From contig OX421966.1 of the NCBI GenBank assembly GCA_949128115.1, positions 66,957,416 to 67,021,415 on the forward strand: DNA of 64,000 nucleotides, read 5' to 3'. Positions 22,201 to 34,200 of this stretch are shown piece by piece. This DNA is from Anaspis maculata. Its lineage: Eukaryota; Arthropoda; Insecta; Coleoptera; Scraptiidae. The notes under the pieces are model-generated. The model was not told the DNA's origin. It did no database searches and saw only the letters and a program-made list of their open reading frames with translations. Position numbers and translations under genes: made by a program. How positions within the stretch are numbered: the stretch's first letter is position 1; every line of letters begins with the position of its first letter.

Positions 22201-25200
22201 GATGAGGTCTAGCTTGAAGTATCGAGGTTTTTTCTCGGTATTTTCTCTCGATCATTTGGGAAACACCTGTAGGTGAGATCAGTCCACGAACCTGTAGTAA
22301 AGCTGAACTGCTAATTCGCCAGATTCCCCCAACAAATTATGACCCCTCCTTTGGAAGTCGCCATCTTATTATGCACTGGTACCCAAAACGTTTGGTAGCG
22401 GCCTCGAGAGTGGCTTTCGATATTCAACGGAGCAGTTTTATGTATTGACGAGTGTATTGATGACTATGACTATACAGGTGTCCCGAAATTAATGCAACAA
22501 AATTCACAGGGAGGTAGACAATTGAAAAATAAGGGGACTTCCTTAATGAAAATACTCTCGCAAACGTAATAACGGAGATACAGGCCTTCAAAGTTGGTTT
22601 TTCAAAACAGTTTTTTTTTGCATTACTTCTGAACTGTTGAGCCGATCTTATTCAAATTTGAACCAAAGTCTAATAAAATAAGTCTCTATTGAACATAATG
22701 ATAACGCATTTTATCAAACATTTCCGAGGGCAAAGATAATAGGGGGTACTTTCCCCCTTTTTCCCCTATTTTCCATCCTCTTGTTACTCTTGTTACTTGT
22801 TACTTAAAAAAGTTACTCTTGCAAAATTTTGATTAAAGGCTTCATTTTAGAGATATTTGTGTTCCAGACTTCGGAGAACATCTCGAAAACACCACTTTCA
22901 AGGCCTTAAAAATTAAAATTCAAGAAAACCTAAGATGCCTCAACTGAAATAAGTTTTCTAGATGTTTCAAGTTGATAAACTACCATTTTTGCTAGAAACA
23001 TGGCTTTCCAGAAAAAAAAAATTGGGCCCTGAAAAGTGGCGATTTTGAGATGTTTTCCAAAGTTTCAAACACAATCATCTCGAAAATGATGCGTCTAGTC
23101 AAAATTTTGCAGGAGTAAGTTTTTTCTCTAAATTGAACGTATAATTTAAAAATTGCAACCATTTCAAAATTATTCAGGGGGGTGAAAAATAGTGAATAAA
23201 GGGGGTAGGTACCCCACTATTATCTTCGCCCCTGAAATTGTTTGATGAAATGCGTTATTATTCTTCAATAGAGACCTATTATAGTAAACGTTGGTTCAAA
23301 TTTGTATGAAATCGGTTCAACGGTTTAAAAGTTATGCCGAAAAAACTGATTTAAAAAATTAACTTTGAAGGCCTGTATCTCCGCTATAACGTTTGCGAGG
23401 GTATTTTTATCAAGGAAGTATCCTTATTTTTATATTGTCTACCCTCCTGTGAATTTTGTTGCATTAATTTCGGGACACCTGTACAGGGTGGTCCAGGTTA
23501 TAGTAGCAATAATTCACCAATCGATTGTCCATCGAAAACAAGGTTGACATCGGTAATTTTTGATCTTTCAAAACGCTTCCTAAGAGAGATACAGCCCTTC
23601 AAAGTTCAGTTTTAAAAATCTTATTTTCACAATAACTCTCGGGTCATCAAAGTGATTTTGATCAAATTGAATAAAATACTATAAGAAATAGATACCCATC
23701 ACTTGACGTAAATAACTTTTGTCAAAATTGTCCAGTGGCGTAGATACAGGGGATTGTTCAACTTCTCCCACCCCATTTTCTACGAAACTGGATATTTATG
23801 AAAAATTATACTTTTTTTGAATTCCTTGTTCAATTTATAAGAAAAAGTTACTCCTGTGAAATTTTGATCAGAGGCTTGATTTTCGAGATATTTGGGTTTT
23901 AAACTTTGGAAAACATCTCGAAATCGCCACTTTCCAGAGCCCAAATTGTTTTTCTCTGAAAACGCCTTGTTTCTTAGCAAAAAATGACAGCAAATCAGCT
24001 TAAACGACCTAGAAAACTCATTCCAGTTGAGGAATCATGAGTTTTTTTATATTTTAATTTTTAGGCCTTCGAAAGTCGCGATTTCGAGGCGTTTTCCAAA
24101 GTTTCAAGCCCAAATATCTCAGGGATGAAGCCTCTGATCAAAATTTCACAGAACTAACTTTTTTATTAAATTAGACAAGGAATTCAATAAATGTTTGATT
24201 TTTCAAAAATATTCAGTGGCGTAGAAAATGGGATGAGAGAAGTTAAACAATCCCCCAGTATCTACGCCACTGGACAAGTTTGACAAAAGTTATCTACGTC
24301 AAATGATGAGCATCTATTCTATGAGTATTTGTATCAAATTTGATCAAAATCGCTTCGATGACCTTAGAGTTATTGCGAAAATAAGATTTTAAAAACAGAA
24401 CTTTGAAGGGTTGTATCTCTCTTAGGAAGCGTTTTGGAGAAAAATTGAATTATGCGTGTCGACCTAGTTTTCGACAGAAAATCGAATGGTGAATTATTGC
24501 TACTGTAACCTGGACCACCCTGTATACTCTATTTTATGAATATATGATTTTAGTGTATACAGGGTGATTCAAAAATGGCGCATTTCCTCCTGTGTACGTT
24601 GTGGGAGACATTAACGGAGCACGGAAAAAATTGTAAAAAAAAATTGGCTCATTTATCCTTCGAGTTATGAAGAGGTGGAGTTGAGAATTTAACTTCTTCA
24701 ATTTGCATGATTTCAAAGCAAAGCATTGTTATTTGCGAAGAGTCACATGTCGTTAGTAGTTCCTGATTAAAAATTTCTCTTGCAACTGAGATTTGAGTCG
24801 TATTTTCATGTTTCAAAATTCGTCTTTCACCTCAAAAGTGCCGTGAAAATACATTTGGCAAGTATGTTTGGTATGGTCTGGCAGGTTCTACAGAGTTTCC
24901 AGGGTCACAATCCTAACAATACAATAATGCTATTGTGATGTACCTCTTTGATCTAAAGGTGCCAGGTAGGTACTAATGCGATGCTGCCAGATTGGACAGA
25001 TTTGTTTTTGTTAATAACTTGCAAATCGAAGCCGATTAATTTTTTTCATTATTTTTCCCATGCTCTGTCAACGTCCATTATAACGTGCCCGAAAGGAAAT
25101 GCGCCATTTTTGAATCACCCTGTATTTATATCATTTATAGCTAAATTTGTTACCGATCTATGGAAATTTGCAAGAGTTTACCGTTATTACATAGAGCGTT

Positions 25201-28200
25201 TGAGGTTCACTGGAATAATTTTCGCTCGATGACAGTCGGTGCTTGGCTGTCAGCTGTCAGTGCCGCGCTATCTTGATCTGGGATAATGGGTGCTTTCTTT
25301 TTACAACAAAACTCACTGATCTGATCTAAGTTAGAGAGAGAGAAAGAGCGAGCAGTTACATGCGCGAAAGTGAGATAGCTACCACTAACAACTTAGGTCA
25401 GAATACTTAGTTCAGGTTGTAAAAAGAAAGAACCTAATATCTTGATTTTTGGTTTTGATTTCTGCGACTTGTCTTGTACCTATATCCCGTTCACTTTTTA
25501 TTTTCAGTAGAAGGACTTTTTGAATCAAAAATAAAGTGACAAGCTGGGGGGCATGGCTGATGGCACCTGCAAAGTTTTGGATCGAAACTATCAGCGGCCG
25601 TCAGCCGTATCCTCCCAGCGCTCCAGCTTGTCACTTTATTTTCGCTCCAAAAAGTCATTCTACTGAAAATAAAAAGTGAACAGGATATACCTAGGTAAAC
25701 TCGTAGAATCAGACCGTTGCCGTGGTAGGTGATGCCAACCGTTGAAAACAAAAACCCAACGTCCACATAATCTCAATAATCTCATGGCAGCACCCGCCTG
25801 GCGTCATTTCTCCCTCTGTTATCATCTGTCCAGCTATACCTACTACAGGTTCGTGGATCAGACACACGAGCTCCCTCAAGTTGGCGTGCGACTCCTTTTT
25901 TGTGGGAAATACAGTCTCCCATTCGCACAGCCAGAGTGACACACGCCAACTTGACGAAGTCCGTAATTCGTATTTCCTCACACGTTTACGTCACCTGCTT
26001 CATGGGGTTTCAACACTATAAAATCATTGATGGGCAAAATAGGCTGGGACGGTTTGTAAAAAAAACACACGGTGTATAATAGTGCGGGGGTTAATTCTAC
26101 GTGAACGCCCCTGTATAAATAGGTACTTTTCTATCTTGAGCTATTGGCGAGTTTCAAGATCGAATACGCCATCTGACGGCCAACGTGTAAACGACGTTTG
26201 TGCACGGATCAACCGCAGATTTGTGTGGGCTCTTATGAGCGTTGCGGTGTTTGGTGACTTTAATTGATTCCATCTGACTAAACGCGGCGTTGATTTTTTC
26301 CAACAAAGTACGTGAGCCACGCACGTTTCATTATCTTGAATATACTAGGTGTCGTCGGTTGCAAAAGCATTGCATTTTTAAATAAGAGTGGCACGTGTAC
26401 GACGACTGGCAAGCAAAAGTGGCATCAGAATGGAAGGTGGTAAGATTTGTGATTTTGTCATAGTGACAAAAAGTGGCAGAGAATTTGTTGCGTCCCCGAG
26501 TGCGAGTCGCGCTGTGGAAACCGGAAAAAAGAAGAGTTACATTTTCACCGTTTCCCGTCGAAAGCGAAAGACGCAAGTTGGGTAGTCAAGATGACAAAGA
26601 AACTCGGCACTGTGGAAAATATGACTACGAGAAAAGCCTGGGAAGTGTCGCTGAAAATAGGAACTTTAAATGGCTGCATCGAAGAGGCACAGCTGCGATA
26701 TGTTTGCATGTCCCGGAGTGGCCTGCTTTGCAAGTGCATTTAAACGTTCCAATTTCACAGGAACTCGCAGGAACTGCTACTACTATTTCTTTTAATTACG
26801 ATCTCAGTTGCCTCGTGAAGAGATTCATACAATGCGCTTGTTTGTAAACACAATCCAAATATGTCTGTGTTTGAACTGAAGCTTGATTCGGTTCGCTTTC
26901 GACCACACAACACAAGAAATTGTGACTTCAGAATTTCCTATCCGTTGAGGCTTGAGGCCATCCAGTGATTGAAAACCTTCATAACACTCAATTCGCTTCT
27001 GCCATTTTCGAGTTCCACCGCAATAGGTACTAATTAACCACGTTTTACGTCTGGAGGACATTAAAAACCGCTTACTACTGATAAGATTTTTGAACGCGCG
27101 GGCAACAATCCGTGCCCTATCCGACATGTTTGTTTACATGCGAAGCGCATCAGCAGCGTCACCATCGGTAATGTTACTCGCCAATCCCTGAAGGACAATG
27201 ACGTACTGCCTACGCCTGATGTATGTAGTGAGGGTCACGGGGGTGAAACTGCTGCCCAATGACAAGCAACACGCCAGCTTGGTGATGAGGGTGACCCATT
27301 ACACCCCGGGGCAAGGGGAAGAGTGACAGGTGACATTAGTGACATTAGTGACGTTTCTGCTGACATTTACTTGTCATTTTCTGCCGCCTCTTTCTTGGCG
27401 GTCATTCGCGTTAAGCTTAGTCCGCACGGGCGGTATACCGCTGGTTTTTGGCGATATACCGCTATTTTTTTTGCCGCTGAAATCATCGTCCGCATGAGCG
27501 GCGAAAATCAGCGAATAATTAGTGTCACGTCTGTTGTTTAAAGTGTCAGATCCGGTTGTCAGTCGTTTGTCACGCGAATTGCATGATGTAGTGTCTGGAT
27601 ATTCTTCAAAAAACGGGTGTTCTTCAAATCAAAGACGATGTTAATACCTACCTAATGTTATTGTGATAAATAAAAAAGCAAAATTCTCATAAATACGTGG
27701 TCTTCTTTTGAGTAGGAAACTATTTTTTGCAATAGATACATGCTGGCGACGGGTGTCTTTCAATGATTTATGTGAGCATTTTGAAATGATCAACTACAGA
27801 AATGACCAGCCCGAGCCCATGAGAATCACAGTCACACCTACGACGATGACGAGTGACGACACGGTGTGGACAGTAAACCCCGCTCTCAGCCTTGCAACTA
27901 ATTGAAGAGGTTTAGAAAAGGCCTCCACTGTGGAACTTCAAACTTCCATTGCGGGAAAGACACAAACTCGGGCACAAATATATAAAAGAAAAATTGTGGC
28001 GTGAAACCTAGGTACATGTATTTTGATGGTACTCAAAACCGTGCACGTTTTCTTTTTTTCTTGATAATCTTGCCTCCGACCTTGCTCTGGTGCAACTCAA
28101 GCTCATGCAGACTGCAGATGGATTCATAACTCTGAAATCAAGCTGATACGTGTCCACCGTCCAGTAGTCACGATTTTTCCTCTCTCCCTTGGACTGGTAC

Positions 28201-31200
28201 ACCCATCGGTGATCAAGTTTTTCCATTTCGTCTTGAGATAAGCTCCTTCCTAGCAAAACCTAACGTCACATTTTCATGCTGTGTCAATGCTGACACTTTG
28301 AAAACAGCGGTCAATCGCTAAAAGTTGGCGGGGATTCAACTTTTAGCGAATATCCGCTGAAAGTTGGACATTTTTGACAGGAAATCGATCCAGCGTTATG
28401 CTTGGTTTATGTATAGCGATTTGACCAGCGAGCATCGCCCAGCGACATCCAGCCATCGTTGATTGCATAAATTTCGACGACTTTTGATGTCAATTTGAAT
28501 GTCTCTTTGACAAATAAAAATTAACGAAACGTTTTCTGTGTGTGTATAAACGATATAAACCTCCTCATCAACGTTCCCTATGAACAAACGGTAAGTAAAC
28601 TGAATCGTAGTCATAACAAATCGGACAAGGAGCTTAATGGGATGTCTATTTTTATCTAACAGTCGAACAAGCCCAGAAGTAAGGATGTGAGAGCGCAAAC
28701 CATCCCTGGACGCTGGAGGACAGCTGAGGTTCTATCTCGGGCTCTACGATGCCTACTCAGTGGACTGCTTCTACTGCGGCAAGGCAAAAAAGGCGCAAAA
28801 AGGAAGATATGATGCTACAGTCGGTTGATATAACAGAACCGCCACGAAAAAAGTGACTGGTTTCACTCTGATTGTATTGTTGAAGCATCCAAGATCGAGA
28901 AAAACATTCAGAATACCTACTCGAGAATAACCTCGTCTCGGTTTGGCCATAATCTTTTCGGTGTTGTTGAACTACCATCTGTCCTAGTATATACCACCAG
29001 TAGAAACGCAAGAAAATTTGGTTGAAATTGAAAGAAAAGACTGAAAAGAGACCTGCAACTACATCCATCCCACCAGAATTTTCAGATTCAGATACTGGGG
29101 GGTCACGTTACTCCAGAGCAATGAAAGAATGGAACAGCTGATTACACAGGTAGCAATAACAGTTGTCTTCTCTGCTTTGCATGGTAATTCGTCTTTCAAT
29201 AATTCCCAGTACGACTCGTAAGTGCAAAACAACATGAGCAGCAACTGCCGCAAAGAATGCAAACATCCACAAACGGAGAGATTTCCTCGCAGGATTTTGA
29301 AGATGTCGAAGTAGAAGATAGACGCTCTAGATAGAAGAATCGTCAACAAGAAATTGCGTATTATGATGAAGAAGTGCAATCAACAAGGTGAAAATTGATT
29401 AACCCATTCACCATTGAAGAACTGCATACGGCAAATTACTCAAATGAAAAGCAAAGGAGCACCTGGCTTCGATGGCGTACTACCAGAGTCCATCAAGCGT
29501 AGTGGAGGCAGGGTAATTCTTCGATTTTTGCAACGTTTTCAATGAATTTTACCAATCATTCACCTTAAAGTTTCAAGACCAGAAAAATTCTAAGAATTTT
29601 GAAGCCTGGAGAACTTCAGAGCCTGAGCTCCCATAGCCCTGCTGAGCGTAGGCTACAAGCTTCTATCTAGAACAACCCATCCACCATTCGTCTCAGTTCC
29701 CTGATGAAGAACAGTCTTCCACGCGAGCAGGTAGAATTCCGGTCCTGCCTGGAAGAACCTGCTGGGAACAAGCCCTGTCTTCGACAACACACCAAAAATG
29801 GATTCCAGAGAAATAAGTCAGGAGCGGTGTTTGTGGACCTCGCTGCTGCCTACGAATCCCTACGATGCGTTTGGAGAAAGAACTTCTTAGTAAAAAATCA
29901 CGAATTCGTTTCATGCCGCGGATTTTTGAATTCCGTAAACAATCTGCTCAACGAACGATACTTCTAGCTCCACATAGACAACGGAAAAAGTAGCTTTCGA
30001 AGATTGAACCAAACGGTCTTCTCCAAGGCTGTGTTGGCACCGCTGCTCAGCAGCATTTGTATCGGCGATTTCCCGGAGACTCCTTCCAGGGACATCGCCA
30101 TGATCTACCAACATCAGTATTCAGGAGAAGGGAAAGAAGTAAATGACCTTTGTGTGGAAGTCAAGCTGAAACTCGATCATCCTACAAGTTCTCAAGATCT
30201 ATCTACATTTCAAGATTCTTCAGAAGTGTTGTTAGTCCAGTCACTATGTTCAAAAAACCCTAGCAACTTCGGAAAAAATAGTAGAGGGTTGAAATTTTGT
30301 ACACATGTTCTTCAAGTAGTGTGAAATGAACTCAAGAAAGTCCTTCAAAATCCAATCTTAGAAACTCATGATGAACGCCATCAAGTGTTAAGAACCAGTT
30401 TTTTTGGGCGAAAAAGTCATTGTCTTAGCTCAAGATTTTTTTTTGCAAATGGATGATTGCATGTTACCATTTGAAGAATTTCCATGCAACATTTGAACAG
30501 TTGCCTAAAAAGCGGATCCAAGATGAAGGTCAAGAAGAAAAAAAGTTGACTAAGTACATTATTTTTGAGTCAAGCAATGATTGTGGACTCCAGTACCCAA
30601 GAAAACCACCGATTTATTAGGGAAAAAAAGAAAATTTCTTGATTTTTTTTCAAGTATTTTGAAACGGTTAAAGGTTTTTGGCTGTTGAAATGTTGAACGG
30701 CTCAAAGCACTATCAAAGCATAGAATTCCAAATATATGGTGATTTTCAAATATCCAGCTCTTTTGGCTTCTGAGATAAAAAAATTGGAATGTTGCTCTTA
30801 TTATGTTTCAAGAAAATTGGTATCTTCCTCGGTATCTTCAACTATAAGAAAGACATCTACATCGCTCCCTAAGAGCCAGTCAAATGTCGCCAACTCAACT
30901 GTTACAGGTCACCACTTTAAGACTTGAAAATACTCTTGTGTGCAAAGTGGCGCCTTGGTATCACAAAGGACGAAGTTGAAACCCTCACGAGCTCTACTAG
31001 ATATTATGTAGGAGAGCAACTGAAGTCGCAAATATGCAGAGTGGGTGCAGGTAGGTGCCTAATTACTTTCGTGGATCATGGACATGGCTCACATGGCCAA
31101 ACCCCCTGACAAAGAAAAAGTCGGTATATCTCTACGACTCAACCGAGGTGACTGACAAAAAGACGATGGCATGGGAAGGAATAAGATGCAAGCTGTTGTA

Positions 31201-34200
31201 GTTGAAATATTTTAATAATAGTAGATAAACTGTACATAATTATGGGAATAAGTAAATATACAAAATTGAAAACTTTGGGGGCCTATTGTTCAAAATCAAT
31301 CACAAGTTGTCCCTGCTAACATCTCTGATGGAGTGGTAAACTGATCTAAAGATTAAAAACTAAATGTGCTAGGTAGTAGAGTTCCAAAAGATGACTGATA
31401 TTCATGTCCAAAGGTGTGGGTATACTGGTCCTCCAAAATGGCATTATTCAATTTCATTGGCGGGGCGGCAGCGGGCAGCTGCACAATCATACTATTCTGT
31501 GTCTGGAGGTGGTGCTCGTACTTCACTTTGGTGGATAACAGTATGTAGAACCTGGAGTTGCATCCCTTGTGTCCCCACAGTTGCCTCGTTGTCGGTGCTG
31601 TTGTTGCTGATACTCTGCAAGGGCTCGCAGCAACGCCTCTCTGTTGCTTGCTCTCCGGCATTAGCTCCTGGCTTTCCGCAGCTGCTCCCATGAACCTCCA
31701 GTGATCCTGACGAATGTGACGAGTTGAAACGGGTCATTTCGAGAAGAAATGGCCGAGAGAATTCCTTTCAAGTTCGGTTAGGTGACATACTGACTGTCAG
31801 ATTTTGACACACTGCCCTCAAATTGAAATCGCGGCGGAATGGCGAAAAAAGCTTGGCCGGCCCAAGCTTTTTTTTCGCCCCCGCGTCGTCCCCTCGCTGC
31901 GATGATTCCGATCTGCCACCAGCTTTCACTCGCACCCAATTGGTCAGAGAAATCTTGCCAAAACTTAGCAACATAAAGTCTGGCCGGCCACCCGGTGGCC
32001 ACGGCCGGCCCGACCAAGATTCTTTCGCTGCCCCGCCGTTTCCTGGCGACATCCTCACCTTCCGCCCGCACGCCATTGGCCGGAGGTGTATCGCCTAGCG
32101 ATTTCATCCCCTTTCGCTGGTCAAATCGCTATACATAAACCGAGCAGTATATCGCCCGTGCGGACTAGCTTTTAGAGGTTAGATTCTCTGGAGGTTAGTT
32201 TTTCGCGACATGTAAAAGTGATTAAAGTGGCTGTGTCCTGCTGGTGTTCTAGATGCGGGAATTAGTGCAATATTAACAGGTAAAGGTTGGCTGGAATAAA
32301 AAATAAAATAAAAATAAAATATCTACTTTGTTTAGCTGTACGGCTGTATGGAGGGCAAGAGGAAGTATAACTGCAAGTTCCCCGCTTGCAAGAACTTCTA
32401 TGCCGTGAAGGCAATGAACAAGACCCTCTTTTGTTTCCCCAAGGACCCTCAATTGCTACGGGAATGGAAGGACATTTGCCAGATAAGTGACGCTACACAC
32501 CGGACCCTCGACCGGACCATTCTTCGTTGTTTGTGAAGATCACTTTTCACCAAGCTGTTTAGTGAATGAGAAGAAACTTCGCCTTGTTTTGCGTGCTGTA
32601 CCTTCAGCTCAGGGCGAGAAGGCGTCACAAGACGCCAAGAACACCAGCGGTGTCTGAGAATAATGTGTCGATTTACTTTCGACAGTGTTTGAAGAACTTC
32701 GACGCCACTCGATGATCTGGGCAGCCCGTTGTAGTATGCCAAAGATGTAATGAAAGCAGACGAGGACGCAGGGACGGCCGGATCATCACAGTGAAGCTTT
32801 GTTGACCAACAGAAGAACACCTTGTTGCTGACTCACAGGGCCTGATACTAACGAGTTCATTTATTTTTTTGAATTTATTGCTCATTTCATTATTTTCTGT
32901 AATAGTTTTAAGGAAATGCCAGTTTTTTCAATAAACTAATTATTATAAATCTGATTTCTGTTTCAGATAAACCCTGCACAATGAGACGACCGATTTCATT
33001 ATCGACCTTAAAGTTGACTTCACTTCGAGTGCGTTTAGACTGAATTTTGGCATTTTATTTCATTTGTGGTACTGACAATCTAAACGTACTTGAAGTAACG
33101 TCAACTTTAAAGTCGATTTTGAAACTGGTCGTTGAAATAAATAAAATTCAGTAAAAACCGGGGGGGTGGGGTCACGTTTGAATGGCCCGCCAATATTTTA
33201 GTTCGGGCCATTTAATGCTCAGGTGGCGCTACGAACAGCTGTCACTTGTGTTTCTCTCAATTAACAGGGACCTTTCATTTCTCATATTAGCTATTCTCTG
33301 GTGAGGGTAGTGAGAATAGTTATTATGTGTAGTCGGTTTGTGCTTGAATGTTTTATTATTGATCGATACATGCCAGCCCGCGTATTTTCCTGTGTCTAAT
33401 AATTAGGGGTCGGAAAATAGATTCTGTTATTATTAGCGTGCCGCTTTATATACCCGAATGTTATTCAAAGCTTTTTATCAGCAATTACTTATCTCTGACC
33501 CCTTGACTCACTGCGGATACACCTACCTACCTACGTTATGCTCTAGATCTGCAGTGCGCCGAATGTATTTGATTTTTTATCACCCGACTGTTTGAAATTC
33601 TTGTCTAAATAAACACTGATGGTTCTGATCGTCGAACATTAAGTATTGCCTTCAAAATCAAACTGAATACTTGGGTAAATTTATCATCCACAACAATTAT
33701 TGGGCACTACTGAGAGCGGTGTAGAAAAAGGGCATATTGTAAACCGCTTTCCAATCAAGAATTTCATAGTACTCACTTATGCCTTGTGCTGAACGATATA
33801 CTAGATCTTATTTCTCCGTTCTCCGATATGCGCTTCATGGTGTTCAATCAAGGAAATAGTGTTCATAGCCTACTCCTCGGTTCTCGCTGGAATCATCCAC
33901 TTAAGGCTGAAATGGGCTTTAGAAAATTCGCATGCAAGTTGATGAAGTGCTCTGTACAAAATATTAGAATTCAAATTTTTTCCTATATACTTATGATATG
34001 TTTTTCATTTTAGGAAAAAACCGGTTGGATAGGTACGTATTACGTAATTTCATATTTGTATTTGGCGCCGGCGGCTGTCATCGCCAGTAGCACAGTGGTT
34101 GTCACGTTGACATAGTAAATTGATCGTCGTTGCAGACAGGAGTTCGATTCCGTATTGGAATGAAACTTTCAATTACTCATTCTACATTCAAAGAAGACTG

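Larger units (their letters stand above)
8478..25929. repeat. Giant composite palindrome within OSCP1 intron 1
   Basis: The order of elements from 8478 rightward is repeated in reverse complement from 25929 leftward around a centre near 21063. Outer segment 8478-8790 pairs with 25620-25929. MITE 8713-9712 pairs with 25481-25689. Segment 9715-9891 pairs with 24525-25265. Foldback 9892-10377 pairs with 23482-24524. Foldback 10376-19653 pairs with 22473-23483. The core 19652-22474 folds on itself. After subtracting later insertions both arms are about 3.7-4.8 kb. The left arm has insertions at 8787-9573, about 11089-12649 and 12838-19485; the right has them at 24558-25124 and about 25284-25440. 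Arms are diverged but clearly homologous. Confidence 0.8.
27418..32167. mobile_element. Large TIR element, TAGTCCGCACGGGCG ends
   Basis: The left end TAGTCCGCACGGGCGGTATA matches the inverse of the right end (TAGTCCGCACGGGCGATATA) over about 25 bp with two or three mismatches. GCT flanks both sides (27415-27417 and 32168-32170). It spans 4.75 kb. A second inverted pair (GGTTTATGTATAGCGATTTG) at about 28403 and 32140 marks an inner element. No transposase is seen. The size may reflect one element or two ends of separate copies. Confidence 0.55.
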
